Shown in pieces: positions 45,265-57,433 of a stretch of DNA of 64,000 nucleotides (position 1 is its first letter; every line of letters starts with the position of its first letter). The notes under the pieces are model-generated. The model was not told the origin of the DNA. It searched no databases and was given only the letters and a program-made list of their open reading frames with translations. Origin of the DNA: Aurelia coerulea. Lineage: Eukaryota > Cnidaria > Scyphozoa > Semaeostomeae > Ulmaridae. The position numbers were made by a program, and so were the translations under genes. Location of the stretch: NCBI GenBank assembly GCA_039566865.1, contig CM076949.1, forward strand, positions 5,361,501 to 5,425,500, written 5' to 3'.

Positions 45265-48200
45265 GGTAGGTCACTGGTCGAAAATCACACAAATTTTTTC
45301 ATAAAACAAATTTTTTTTTTCACTTGCATTAGGGATTTTCAACATTGTAGAATCTGAATTTGAAACAACTTTAGTGGAGAGAGTGTGCTAAAATAGAAAT
45401 ATTTAAGGTTTTTGTGAAGTAGGTAGTCGTAAAGATCTCGAAAAATCATAAACAGAACAAAATTGTGTTGCTATTTGATGGCTGATTTCTAAAAAATTCC
45501 TGCCTCCAAACAGCTAGACCCAATACATCAATTGAATGCCCTGTTTTTCCTCTGTTTGATTACGAGGATGTAATTGGCATATGGTTCACCTGTGCGCCAT
45601 GAAAGACAATATTCCTGAACTGATAAAACAAAAGATTTACGTTGCAACCTTGCATGGCAACCATTGCCTACATTTGATTGGATGATATATCTAAATGCGC
45701 TATCTGATTGGCTGTTTAGATCATGTGCTCACAGTAATGGCGGCCCACTCCAACAAAGTTAGGCAATCGTGAACTATCTTCAGTTTGTTTACCACTGATT
45801 CGAAAGTTCTTCTCGTATTTGTGGTATTTCTTGTATGCAGTTGTTTCCCTTGATTTTAAATGGCCAGGACAAAGCAGAGATCGATGAACCCGTACCTTGG
45901 GCGAAGAAGGAACCGTCGAATTATGAAGCAGAAGCAAGAAGTCATGTCTACCCCTCAAAGGATTGATCCACACGAGGATCCACAGGAAGGGTCATCCTCT
46001 ACAAGTGCAAGAAAGATGAATTTGTTTGGAATAACTTTGGACAGCATCCAATGTGAGAGAAAAATAAATGAAGGGGCTGTCAATGAAATAGAGGACTGTT
46101 TTTTCATTGCGCAGTTATCTTCCTTGGTCAGTCTTTTGACTAAAGTCTTATGCCCAGTTTGCAAATCTCAAAGTGTACAGTTTGAGCTGTCAAATAGCAA
46201 GGCCAATGGCTTTGCGATGAAAGGTCAATTGAATTGTACAACTTGCAATGAGAGTATTATTGAGGACTATTTGTGTCAAAGAGTTGGGGGAGCAAAGTCG
46301 ACAAGGGCTCCTTTTGAAATTAATAGTAGAGCAACATTGGCTTTCAGGGGAATTGGATGTGGCTTCAGTGCCATGAAAGAGTGGTGTGGTGTTATGAACA
46401 TGCCCTATGCAATGAGCCAAGATGCTTACACTGCACACCACAACAAAATTCATAAGGCCAGTATCGAAATGGCAAAAATTTTACAAGATGACTCTGCTAA
46501 GCCAATCAGGGAAGCATACAAAGACATTGGGGTTCTTCCTGATAAGAATGGAGTTCTAGAAATTGCTGTATCATTTGATGGTGCATGGCATAGGAGAGGA
46601 CACTCATCCCATAATGGGCTGGCATCAACGATTGACTTGCTAACTGGAATACCCACTGATTTTGAGGTACTCAGCAACTTCTGTTTAAAATGCAAGATTG
46701 CTACTGAAAAGCCAGATGATCCAGAGTGGAGAGAAAAGCATGCAGCAAACTGCCCTAAAAATTTCACTGGCTCTTCCAATGCAATGGAAGTTGAATGTGC
46801 ATTGCGATTGTGGAACCGATCAGAGGAAAGGCACAAGCTCCGTTACACTACAATGCTGTGTGATGGAGATAGCAAAGCATTTGATGCAGTAGTAGCTGCA
46901 GTGCCATATGGTCCTGACGTGAAGATAGAAAAGGAAGATTGTGTCAATCACGTCTCTAAACGGATGGGAACAGCACTTAGAAACATAGTTGCAACATCCA
47001 AAGCACAAAAAGATTCAATATCAGGAAAAGGAAAGCTTACCCAGGAGAAAATGACAAAAATTCAAAATTATTATGGCCGAGCAATAAAGGACAATGCAAA
47101 TGATGTTGATCTACTGAAGAAGCGAATTTTTGCAATAATTTTTCACCTCTCATCATCAGATTTAAACCCTAAGCACACCCACTGCCCACCAGGTGACAAA
47201 TCATGGTGCTTTTGGCAAAGAGCAGTGGCACATTCCAAAGATCCAGGAAGCCACAAAGAGCATGACACTTTGCCAGCAGATATTGGTAAAAAGTTAGTGC
47301 CTATTTTTCTACGCCTGTCTGATTCAGATCTCCTGAAAAGGTGCTCAAGAAATAGGACGCAAAATCCAAATGAGTCCCTGCATCACTTGATTTGGCAAAT
47401 ATGCCCCAAAGCCACATTTGCAGGCAGGCAGACAGTGGAAACAGCAGTGGCATTTTCTGTGTGCCAGTTCACATTGGGTGCTTCATTCCGTCACACTGTC
47501 TGCAAGCTATTGGGGATAGAGCCAGGTGATTTCCTCCAAAAGTCATCCAGTGAGAAAGATCTAAGTAGAATAAAGAAAGCAGAGAAAGCTGGCAAAGAAA
47601 CCACAAAAAAACGAAGAAGAGCATTAAAATATAAAAAGAGTGCCCAGGAACAAAAGAAACAATCCAATGAAGGAACAACCTACGCCTCTGGTTCCTTCAA
47701 TGTACAGGCTGGAAATATTAAATAAAATTAAAATAAACTGCCACAGATAACAATTAAATAAAAGAACCATAGATATGAGTGGGTTATGACATAGTTTTGT
47801 TGCTTTGTTGATCATTCTTGACAATTCAGTCAACTTTGAACACAATGTTAAATTTCAAACTCATTTTACTCAAAACTTGTTTTTCATAGAGTGCGAATGC
47901 TTAGTGAACTAACTTTTTTGCCAAAACAGATAGCAAAGGGCAATGTTTATATATCATTTTAAAGCTAAAGACCTGAAGAGTGATGTAATAGGCTTTATTT
48001 TTGAATCAAGTATACTTCTTTACATATATGATGAAGGCATTTCAGGAAAAAATCTTGCGGAAAGTTAATTTTGACAATTTTCAAAATATTTCAATGCAAA
48101 AAAGATATTTTGAAAGACCAACAACATTACATCACTCCCCAGGTCCTATGCATCAATTTGATATGCTGATATCAGAACCTAAGCCTCTAGCTGCAAATAT

Positions 48201-48381
48201 TAATGTTCACTAAATGATATTACTCAAACCTCTTTGTTTTTCAGTTACCATGGAAACCAATTATCTAATCTAAGAATAGATTTCAAATTTGAAATCAGCA
48301 TGTTGACATTGTGCTGGGAGGTTAGTTTAAGGGACTTATCTTGAAAGGATAAGATTTTAGAATTTCGACCAGTGACCTACC
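45265..48381 (+). mobile_element. Complete autonomous TTAA-target DNA transposon with Mutator-like transposase
   Basis: The terminal inverted repeats are 19 bp and perfect: GGTAGGTCACTGGTCGAAA and its complement. They are flanked by TTAA (45261-45264, 48382-48385). The length is 3117 bp. One intronless gene (45860-47725) fills the middle, with about 600 bp of non-coding sequence on each side. TTAA duplication is known for piggyBac and Kolobok. The protein does not look like piggyBac, so a Kolobok-like or Mutator-related group is inferred. The intact ORF and perfect ends suggest recent activity. Confidence 0.9.
45860..47725 (+). CDS. Mutator-like DDE transposase, 621 residues, intact
   Basis: The ATG at 45860 opens MARTKQRSMNPYLGRRRN, a basic start. 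A treble-clef-like zinc pair, CPVCKS (about 97) and CTTC (about 127), follows. The catalytic core shows SFDGAWHRRGHSS (Asp240), then the HAANCP / GSSNAMEVECALRLW block, then LCDGDSKAFDAV (Asp335/Asp337) and ECV.H-like EDCVNHVSKRMGTALR. A later NPNESLHHLIW carries the candidate Glu505. The C-terminus is Lys-rich (AGKETTKKRRRALKYKK) and may bind DNA or direct nuclear import. This set fits the family often named Mutator-like transposase domain proteins in cnidarians and arthropods. It would cut and paste the surrounding element. No frameshift or stop is seen. The assignment is by motif reading; the exact superfamily is not settled. Confidence 0.88.
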   Translation: MARTKQRSMNPYLGRRRNRRIMKQKQEVMSTPQRIDPHEDPQEGSSSTSARKMNLFGITLDSIQCERKINEGAVNEIEDCFFIAQLSSLVSLLTKVLCPVCKSQSVQFELSNSKANGFAMKGQLNCTTCNESIIEDYLCQRVGGAKSTRAPFEINSRATLAFRGIGCGFSAMKEWCGVMNMPYAMSQDAYTAHHNKIHKASIEMAKILQDDSAKPIREAYKDIGVLPDKNGVLEIAVSFDGAWHRRGHSSHNGLASTIDLLTGIPTDFEVLSNFCLKCKIATEKPDDPEWREKHAANCPKNFTGSSNAMEVECALRLWNRSEERHKLRYTTMLCDGDSKAFDAVVAAVPYGPDVKIEKEDCVNHVSKRMGTALRNIVATSKAQKDSISGKGKLTQEKMTKIQNYYGRAIKDNANDVDLLKKRIFAIIFHLSSSDLNPKHTHCPPGDKSWCFWQRAVAHSKDPGSHKEHDTLPADIGKKLVPIFLRLSDSDLLKRCSRNRTQNPNESLHHLIWQICPKATFAGRQTVETAVAFSVCQFTLGASFRHTVCKLLGIEPGDFLQKSSSEKDLSRIKKAEKAGKETTKKRRRALKYKKSAQEQKKQSNEGTTYASGSFNVQAGNIK

Positions 48382-48452
48382 TTAACATAATTGGAAGGGT
48401 AATTAACATAATTGGAAGGGTAATTAACATAATTGGAAGGGTAATTAACATA
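48382..48452. repeat. 21-bp tandem array, right part
   Basis: Three further units of CATAATTGGAAGGGTAATTAA directly follow the transposon. With the left part this gives about five units in the empty site. Confidence 0.85.
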
Positions 48453-48673
48453 ACTCCTCGTGTAAACACCTAGAGCTGGATTGATCCCAAACTGGCACGG
48501 ATACAACACGACGCAAACCAAAAAAGGAAATCGAGGCGTTTTCATAATGACACCTTTTGGTCACCCTGACAGCAAATGGCGCGAATTCTGTACGCATGCC
48601 CAAGTCTTTATAAGGAGTCTGGAAATCAGTCATATGGTGCCTGGATCGACTCAGTGTAAACGCAACATAATTT

Positions 48674-50246
48674 GGGATCGATCCAGTAGCGTAGCCAGGG
48701 GGGCACCCAGTCATCGCCAAAGGTGGTTTTCGTGATTCGTCCAAATCCGTTGAGAAACTGAGGGGGGGGGGGGGGGTAAGTTGTATTTACCGCCAACAGT
48801 TGTCGCAGCGCTGTTTGTGAATGTCAAAAGGGGAAAAGGAAGTCAAACCTTTCTAATAAAGGCATCTTTATCATTTAAGTCAACAAGGATAGTAAGCATT
48901 TTTGCTCGCTTCGCTCGCAATTCCAAACATCTATCATAGTATGTCTCGTATAACATCATACTACCGCTTGGCTTGTTATCACGTCAAGGCATTGCAGCTT
49001 TCTTAGAATCAATGAACCCAACTTAGGCACCCCTTTAACTGTGTATGTGTATTGCATCTATTTGGGAAAAAATATAAATCAAATTAAGTGCTTCTCAGAA
49101 ATTTCTGTGTATTTACACTTTTCGTATTTGGCAACATGCTGCCACTTGTCTACTTCGGGTCTACCTCGTCGCGATTTAAGCACTCCCAGATGCATCTTGC
49201 ATTTACTTATGCCTTATTTAATTCTTATCGACAGTGTCCCTCTTTTCGAAAATGCCATGAAAGTCAATGTCTGCTTCTCAAAAATGTCATCTAAAACCGA
49301 AGAGAAAATAGCTGGGTATAGGTTGGGGAAGAATTTTCCGATTAATGTCAAATCCTGGCACTGGCAAGTATGATATTGGGAGACGCATTCTAAGCCAAAG
49401 TAAAGGATCTTTTTTCAAAAATTTTCCTCGTGTTCTGATTCATACAATTACCGTCACAAAACGATCAAGGTTTCCTTGTCGCTAAAGGCAAACATGATAT
49501 TGGGAGATGCATTCTAAGCCAAAGTAAAGGGCATGGCCCCAAAAACTCCCAGCGCCCTCATTGTCATACCCCCACATTATTTATCCTGGCCACGCCGCTG
49601 CATTCTCTTTATCTTTCTTATGCTCACTAAACGTCACCATTCACTTGCACGAGCATTTGCTGTTTTTCTAGCGTTTTGATAAGAGTTTCAAGACGACAGA
49701 CGAATAAAAATTGAAGTTGGCAAACGATGGTATAAAACCTTCTTCATGGGCCCAAACCCTTAGCATTCTTCGTGGGCCCTCGATAGGTCAATCAACCCTT
49801 CTGCTGACAAGTGTTCCAATCTATCTGCCACGCATGACATGGGTATTCTGATGTTAGCAATAACATTAGAATTTCTAATCTACAAAATTTTGATTAGAAT
49901 TCAAATAAGACTAAAAGAAGAAGGGAAGCTGTCATTGATTGCTTTTTAAAGTGGCATTGAAAGTATTGATGAACCTATTTCATCTGCTTGTTTTGTTCAG
50001 GTAGGTATATTCTCGTTTTGGTCCTGGGAGTAGGCAACTCCAGGTAGCTAAATTTTCATCTGCAACTTTAATGAACTTGGCCCTTTTAATCTTCGATTCT
50101 GGGTGGCTTTGTCTAAAAGAGGGTGTTTCCGGCATTCTAAAGGGTGTGGCCCCCAAATATTTTTCCGGGGGCAAGCCCCCGGACCCCCATTTTTATTTGC
50201 TTCACTTGCATCTTGCCCCCCCTGGCTACGCCACTGGATCGATCCC
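48674..50246. mobile_element. 1.57-kb element with 31-bp GGGATCGATCCAG ends
   Basis: The left end GGGATCGATCCAGTAGCGTA continues GCCAGGGGGGC. The right end is its inverse with one A/G change and one extra G. The interior has no ORF of note, two copies of an ATGATATTGGGAGACGCATTC-like word (about 49370, 49495), and poly-G. Similar GATCGATCCAG words occur at 48475-48690 and 50260-50300, so this may be two nested elements. Confidence 0.55.
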
Positions 50247-50435
50247 GTGTAAACACCTGCAAATTTCTGGGATCGATCTCAAACTGGATCGATCCAGTTG
50301 TCTCTCGTCACAAAATTGGATCTTTTTAGCTGATGTTTGGGTGTTCCTCGCTGAACAGCAATTTTCGCTCGCTAACCGAATACTTACATTGCAGGTGAAA
50401 TCTATTTTCGGTAGACTTCGGCTGAAAAACATCCG

Positions 50436-50481
<46 letters not shown>
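50436..50481. repeat. (ATT)n microsatellite
   Basis: About 15 pure ATT units. Confidence 0.95.
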
Positions 50482-50483
<2 letters not shown>

Positions 50484-51087
50484 TTCTTTATCGTTGGATC
50501 GTAATAAATCGAATCATTGCAGATGATCCCTTATCAGTGTCATGTGTCAATCCCCTTTAGGGCTGCTGCGCAGCTCCAAGATCTATCAAGAGCAAAAAAC
50601 AAATTTGCAAACAAGTCTAAAATCACTGTTTAAAATCAGAATGTCTGCATATCAACTCAAATTTTGACGTGATCTATTTCCACTCAGAGATTCTCAACGA
50701 TGTTCAATTGACGAGACAGTTCACCATAAGATATTAATAGCCTTCGAAATAAACTGAATGACATAAAAAACGAGTTGGTGGATATTTGCCACCAGTTAAA
50801 CCTTCACATCATGACAGATTTTGAAAAAACAAACAGTGTAATTTAGATGGAAGACTCTATTGATGACAGGAAAACGTGCAGCTGAAGCGCTATTTGCTGA
50901 AATTCGATTCGTTCAAATGACGGGGGAGCATTGTTAATTGAAGACCACCACCGGCTGAACCAGATAAAAGTTCCCACTTTTGACAATTCGTAACACCAAA
51001 TGTATTTAATGGATTGAAACGAATCGAATTCTACTTGATAGCCGAGAGATTAAAGTGTTTGTGTGTGTGTCATTTTCCGTCCATTTT

Positions 51088-51713
51088 TACCGGGTGAGTC
51101 AGAAAAAACGTGGGGTGTTTGGCGGACTGTGACGTCGCGTTTAGCCACCCGACCGTTGTGAACTAAATTATTCCGAGCATCCATAACTCTGACTTAGATC
51201 ATAAACTTTTCCCCATCGAAATCGGTCATGTGATTCATTATTTAAAAACTATTTTCTTCCTAAAACTTTTTATAGGAGTCTTGCAAACTGAGGAAACCTT
51301 TAACCAAGTCACTTCAGCATTTTAGCCTTGCCAAAGCTGCAGGTAGACGTGGTATTATCTGGGGAGCATGAAACAATTAGGAAATAGTGTTTTCTCCTCT
51401 GGGATGCCTTGTCACGTCATAACTTGTCCTGCAAAGAGAATATGTTTGAGAGACAGTAAAAACGCATGCTTCTTTGTGTTGTAAAGAAATCTATTTCAAC
51501 AAGATCAACGCGATGTTTCATGACAAAAACTATTTCTTTCTCCCCTGATAATACCACGTGTACCTGCAGCTTTGGCAAAAGGGCAAAATGCTGAAGGGGC
51601 TCTATCAAAGATTTCATAAGTTTTCAAAACTCCCATACAACGTCTTACGAAGAAATTATTTTCTGATTAATACATCAAGTGACCGATTTCGATGGGGAAA
51701 GAATCACCCGGTA
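51088..51713. mobile_element. Fold-back element with TACCGGGTGA ends
   Basis: TACCGGGTGA / TCACCCGGTA at the tips lead into long imperfect arms (CCCATCGAAATCGGTCA, TTTGCCAAAGCTGCAGGT and their inverses). The tips resemble those of the element at 60741, including a TA target. Confidence 0.7.
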
Positions 51714-51988
51714 TAAGAACTAAAGTATAGGTAAATTTGACTATACGAGAACTTCTTACCTGAAAAAGGCCTGAAACACTTAACCAAATCATAAAGGAAA
51801 CTCCTTGCTGAGAACATTGAAGAAATTTTCATGGGTGAGAAATATTGTACGCAGATTTATTACCATGAGGTCAAATTTACCTACATGTTCAGTGCTTACA
51901 AAAAATGCGAGAGACATGACAAAACGGTAGTTTGATCTTTCGGCCCTTAACTAAAATTAATATTTGAATGGTTTGAGTCCGTATAGTA

Positions 51989-52141
51989 GCCCATTCACAC
52001 TTGTTAAACCAACTTAACCTAAACCAGGTTATCAAATGTTGCTTTCTAATTGGTCAATCCAACCAATCGAATTCATTTGATTGGTCGAAAGTTAACCCGG
52101 TTTAGATAAACTGGTTTTAACCGTGTCAGTGTGAATGGGGC
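51989..52141. mobile_element. 153-bp hairpin MITE with ATAGTA flanks
   Basis: GCCCATTCACACTTGTTAAA / TTTTAACCGTGTCAGTGTGAATGGGGC are imperfect inverted ends. ATAGTA lies on both sides (51983-51988, 52142-52147). Confidence 0.7.
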
Positions 52142-52310
52142 ATAGTATTATGAGTTTTTAAAAGTGGGAACATTTTTCTGGCTCAACCGAGATTTTTGCG
52201 TGCAAATGACACGTGTGTCAAAAATGTTTCAACATTGTTTTACCGTCTTGAAATATCCGTAAATTTAAAGACCCGTGCAGTGCATTATATATTGTTAAGG
52301 CTTTGCCTAA

Positions 52311-52750
52311 GGCTTAGTTTAAACATCGTATTTTTGCCGTGTCGAATGTAATAGATGCTGCTTAAAATTTCCAAGTGCCAATTAAATTCGACATGAAAAC
52401 GATGTTAAAATCACAATCCGTTTTAAGTTATCTAAACGGCAGGAGTTCACCAGCTCTGCCCTCGACTCTGTCGTGGTAAGCGCCCCAGAAACAAGACTTG
52501 ACACGACTTGATTTAAACATCTTGTTTCTTCCGCGTTTAGTTAATCATTTCTAGGCCATGTTGCCGGTTTCTATGTGTGCTCAGCCACTGCACTTGCACA
52601 TTTGGAAAAATTGGCCACTTTAACCATTTTAGTTTCAATCTGACACGGCAAAGTGGCGATCTTTAGACTAGATTTCCAAACATGGCAGATACTGCCTTTT
52701 TTAATACAGTTCGATTCGACACGGCAAAGATACGACGTTTAAAGTAGGCC
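52311..52750. mobile_element. PIF/Harbinger-type MITE
   Basis: GGCTTAGTTTAAACATCGTA...GCCGTGTCGAAT is mirrored by ATTCGACACGGC...TACGACGTTTAAAGTAGGCC. TAA lies on both sides. Internal ACACGGCA words recur. Confidence 0.75.
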
Positions 52751-54342
52751 TAATTCATACGGGGGGTGAGTCAGAAAATGTCTATTTGTTTGAAAGCCTG
52801 TAGCCCTCAAATCATTTATCAAATCCTGATAAACTGATCATACCTGTGTAGGTAACATATCAACTTAGATAACTTTGTTTAGGTTGTCAAAATCGGTTAT
52901 ATTGTTCTCAAATCATCAGCGATTTTATAGAATATGTCTCATTTCAAAATTGATTAATCGAAGGCCTGTATGTAATAATAGACCTTTTAGCTATTCTACA
53001 AAAGATCCTGGATCGAGCGTTATTTTCATACGCGAGGTTCGATAGAGTGGCGTTGGAGCTTCTATTACTATTGTGCATATTCGAAAATTCTACAAATTGT
53101 AGCAAAATATCGTTCGATTCTAATTCTATTCCAAGATCTTCAAAAAGCAAAATCATTGTACCAATCATTTGTTGCATCAACTTTCAAGTACTGCCCATTG
53201 ATTTGGCCTTTTTGCGGAAAAACGTCAAATGACAACATAAACTGAGTACACAAAAGAGCCCTTACTGAAAAGAACAATGAAACCACGGGCGGTAGGAAAC
53301 GCTGAATTTAGAAAAAGCTTTACGGGTGATACATCGGGTTATTCCTATCCTAATGTATCATTCCATTCATGATATATCGACTTGTTTACCTTCTGTGTCT
53401 ACCTATCCTGCGAAGGCGCCATTTTAATCCAATTGACATGACTTCAAGGGCCCTAGAGTAATTATGCCACCCAAGTGTATATTGGAGGAGTTTCCGTTTG
53501 TAACAAAATCTTACAACGTGTAGAAGTATAGTTTCATTTAAAGGGGCTCCGTCGCCAAACTGTAAAAATCTGTAAACATCACACGTGCCCATTGTTCTCC
53601 ATTGTCTTCTGCAGTTTGTTGATAAAAATGCTCATTAAAAATCCACTCATATCCAGCCAATCGTAAGAGATATGAATGTTTGGATTTTTCCTCTGTGAAG
53701 TACAAAGATCTATCTTCAAAATGATGCTTTTATTTTCGAAAAAACAGGTAAACGTCTGTGTGATATTGCCCATCAAAAACTTCAAAATCACCGTTTCGAC
53801 CGAAATTTGGAGACGGAAAGTAGATCATACTCCATCTGATTTGACCTCGCTTTCAAAATGCCATCTCATTGCACACTAATGCAAATACAAGGTGAGTCAA
53901 TAGAAAGAATCTCAGTTTAAAAGGTCATGGCTCCCTGGATATCAAGACGATGATATCGGGAAATGTATAGTTCAATGGTAGACATCCTCAAATCCATTTT
54001 AAAATTTACTTGACTGAAATTGGCCACTCCGTTCTGAAATTATGAGGGATTTTCTCGAGCCTTCATGAGGCACAGAATGCCGCCGGATGTTACGAGGGAT
54101 AATCTCGAGAAGGCCGCTAGCCCGACTGTCTTCGGAGCACCCAGGGGCGGGCAAGTACTGTAAAATATTTGACCCCATGTTTGTCCAGAGGAATTGGAAA
54201 AAATAACCGGTTCTTTTGTCACATAGTACGACTTTCCTGCCCAAAACAACCAGTTCTTGGGACAAAGGTGAAATCTGAATATCGATCTTCCTTTTCCACC
54301 AGTTTGTCACAAAAAATCAAGTTTTCTAACCTCCTATCTAAT

Positions 54343-54560
54343 TGTAAGCTGGTTCTCCCTTTGTCCGTCAAATTTAAGCAGAAAAGACCAGTATTTCAAA
54401 TTTTCACATAAGCGGTTCTACCTTTGTCCGCCAAACTTACGGAAAAAAGACCAGAAATTCCAAGTTTTCACAAATGCGGTTCTACCTTTGTCCGGCAAAT
54501 TTCAGAAAAAAGGCCAGAAGTTAAAATTTTTCACCAAACCAGTCCTATCATTGTCTGGCA
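54343..54560. repeat. Tandem repeat of about 65-68 bp, three to four diverged units
   Basis: Each unit reads roughly GCGGTTCTACCTTTGTCCG, C(A/C)AA.TT, AAAAAAGACCAG, then AAGTTTTCAC. Related scraps (CCAGTTTTTGGGACAAAGGT) continue to about 54790. Confidence 0.75.
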
Positions 54561-54828
54561 ACCGGTTTTGGGACTCATATCTATAATTACCACTTGCTTT
54601 TGAAAACAGCAGTTGGTCGAAACTACCGGTTTTTGGGACAAACATCTTCAGTGGTTCATGATGTTAAAATTGTCCTCCAAATTGAAGAAAAATAACAGCG
54701 GAAATTTGCTATCAAGAACGACCAGTTTTTGGGACAAAGGTGATGCAACATTTTTTAATGAACTATCGGTTTTTGGACAAAGGTAGGACCTTCGTTCCCA
54801 GTGTGACATGCCCGCCCTTGAGTTTTTT

Positions 54829-55013
54829 GAAAATTTTTCTTGAATTCGTGGAAAAGTAGAAAAACACTCTGATTCTGAAAATATTGAAGATTTCGGAAAA
54901 GTCCAACGGTAGAATTATAGAAAAATAGCTAAAGTTTTTTTGAAGTCATTCAATTCAAAGAAATAGGTCACTCAATTTTACACCAACCTTTTTAAAGATT
55001 TGGAACATATGCT
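54829..55013. mobile_element. MITE family A2, right part
   Basis: It matches the right arm of the 7066 copy from CTTGAATTC through TCCAACGGTAGAATTATAG to the tip TTTGGAACATATGCT. The left arm is missing. Confidence 0.65.
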
Positions 55014-55088
55014 GTTGTTTTATTGTTCTATCTACTGTCACAATCATATCAAGAAAAGCAACATTTCAATTTCATTTAAACCCCAATA

Positions 55089-55459
55089 CACGTATTTTTT
55101 TTATAAGAAACCGCTTATAAGAAACGGTAGGCTCAATTTTTCCTTCCCTACCTGAATTTGAAAAGCTAAGAAACTTTGGTAATTTGCAGTTTTAATTTCC
55201 TTATGGCACTCAAAAATTTTTTGACATTGTACAGTTATAGCAACTGTTTGGATGTTATTTTGAGTGTGAATTGTGTTATTTACTTTATTTGTTTCGACAT
55301 CTTACTAAGTAATTTGGGAGCCCTTTAGACAAAACAAAAAGAACTCTGCCTTTTCGGCATTAAAGATATAAGAAACACGTAAGAAACTTTTGGTAGCAAA
55401 ATGGCCCAAAAATTTAAGGAACTGCCTACCAGCCTAGTTTCTTATAAAAATGATACGTG
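55089..55459. mobile_element. TA-flanked MITE related to the CACG...TAAGAAAC family
   Basis: CACGTATTTTTTTTATAAGA / TTCTTATAAAAATGATACGTG ends with TA on both sides. TAAGAAAC words recur inside. The body differs from 13131. The hydrophobic minus ORF at 55434-55742 overlaps its end and is probably chance. Confidence 0.7.
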
Positions 55460-56752
55460 TATAGCATTTGTGTGCTCTCTTGCTAAGCAAACCGGACTCA
55501 AACACTATCATTTGGGCCTTTACAGTAAAGCCAAGGTTTGGGTTCATTAATGAGAAAAACACAACAACATTTGCATAGATTAAAAACAGTACGACAGTCA
55601 GCACAGCAAAGTGCAAGAAAACATGATCTGCGAAGACAAAAAATGAAAATGATAATTTGGGGAAAATTTCGACTTTCAAAGCGGATTTTAAGTTATGAAA
55701 TACCAACAGCATGAAATGAAATGCACCTGCTAATATATGCAAATGTTATGAATTATATCTCTAGTTTTAAGATTCAACTACGAAGGGAGTAACCCCCCTG
55801 TAAAATCAGGATAAATAATCAGGCATATCTATGAAACACTGTAGATAAGATTTATTGAAGGAAGTTGCAATAGATTCACTCTTAACTCTCTACTGGAATC
55901 TATGAAAACAAACATCTGTGATTTCAGAACAATTTCATTGGAAGTTTACATTGATCGAATCATTGTATTATTCATTTTTGGCAGAAACATGCCGTTTGCT
56001 TCAAAGAAACATAACAGTTTATGAAGAAGAGTTTATGAATTTGTAGAAGTTGTTTAGCGCAGTTTTACGTGGCAAGGTGGGTTCTGTTTTCAAATTGCTT
56101 TAGAAGCGATTAATTTTCACAGGAGAGTCGAAGAGGTGATGTTCAGGCAGCAAAAGGCGAAGAGTAAAGAGGGCAAGCTGTGTTCTTTGCTTTGTTTTGT
56201 TACGAATCACCTGTTTATACAAAGGAGAGATTTGAATAATCGTTGAGACTGAAGACAGAACGGGCATACGTCCGTGCAGCAAGATTAGGAAGGTTGGAAA
56301 GAGCAGCGTTTGAAGATATTTCATACTGGAATTTGGCATATACTAAGCAAGGGTGTATTTGGGTGGAGTTTATGATTGCTGACAGATCTGATCAAGGTTA
56401 GTCAGACACTATTTTGTTGATAGCTGCTTTTAGGGGAATAATTCGCTGGTTTTAATACATTTCAGGGGTAGCTTTTGAGTGCGTAGTGTACCTTTTATCA
56501 AACCAAAACTAGCTTAAATGAATGATATAAAATATGCGAGAAAAATGTATTTAGGTGATTTTTACGATTGCAAACAGATCTGAATGATCTGAACAAGGTA
56601 AGTCATGCACTATTCTGTTGATGAATAGTTCTGCAGAAATAATTCACTGCTGCAAGCTCTTGTCAAGGGTAGCTCTTTGCATAGCTACATAGAGTCGTAA
56701 GAACTTACACTAACAATCGGTCTTATCAAAAACTGAATAAACATATGATATA

Positions 56753-57168
56753 CACGTTTTTTTATAAGAAACTGGTTTATAAGAAACTAGTACTACGATG
56801 ACCAAAAATTTAAGAAACTCTAGTACTACGCTCAAGAACAGTTAAGAAACTCTAAAACGTTATTTCTGTATGTCTCTATTATTCTATGTCTCTCTAACAA
56901 AGGTACACTCGTCTTTTCTCGACTTTTAACTGCAAAATTGGTAAATTTTTGCCTTGATGTGCATGGCTTCTTCTTGATGACAATGTCAATGCAAAATGGA
57001 AGCATTTTGTCGAGAAGAAGGCTCAACTTCGAACAATATCGCAATTTTAGGCCCAAAAATAAGAAACTAATTAAGAAACTTTTACTACTAAAACACCGAA
57101 ATTTTCATGCGAAATTAAGAAACTTTTAGTACTAAGTGCTGATCCAAGTGTCTTATAAAAAAAACGTG
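56753..57168. mobile_element. Tc1/mariner-like MITE (copy 2 of the 13131 family)
   Basis: Nearly identical to 13131-13547 over its whole length, with TA flanks. The 74-codon minus ORF (57056-56832) is open with a handful of replacements. Confidence 0.85.
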
Positions 57169-57199
57169 TACAGTGAGATTCACTATCAAAGGTTGTTTA

Positions 57200-57433
57200 A
57201 GCCTGGTTTTTATTAAGTCGTACTTCATCGCTAATGATTGTCTCAGAACATCGGCGATCATAGCCGATGCTGTAAGCACTTCTAATCCACTGTTATAATC
57301 CACTTCTTTTATTTTAAAGTATAACGACGCTCCTGGAAAGTGTAGCGAGTTATCATCATGAAAATTGAGATTGAATTGAATTGTAAGCCTGTACAACGAT
57401 CGGCGATTAATTACAATTTAATGAAACCAGGCT
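57200..57433. mobile_element. MITE with AGCCTGGTTT ends
   Basis: AGCCTGGTTTTTATTAA / TTTAATGAAACCAGGCT are inverted. Inside, ATCGGCGATCATAGCCGAT is a small palindrome. The tips match those of the element at 41451, while the interior is different. Confidence 0.65.

Noticed and set aside
51495..51617. Possible coding piece between 51417 and 51617
   Set aside because: It lies in the arm of the TACCGGGTGA fold-back, and the opposite arm has the same sequence without an ORF.
54343..54560. CRISPR-like spaced repeats
   Set aside because: Eukaryotic context, units diverged and directly abutting, no conserved repeat/spacer pattern or cas genes. It is an ordinary tandem repeat.
55434..55742. Minus-strand ORF with two hydrophobic stretches
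   Set aside because: It ends inside the MITE tip at 55459, has AT-rich composition and matches no known membrane protein.
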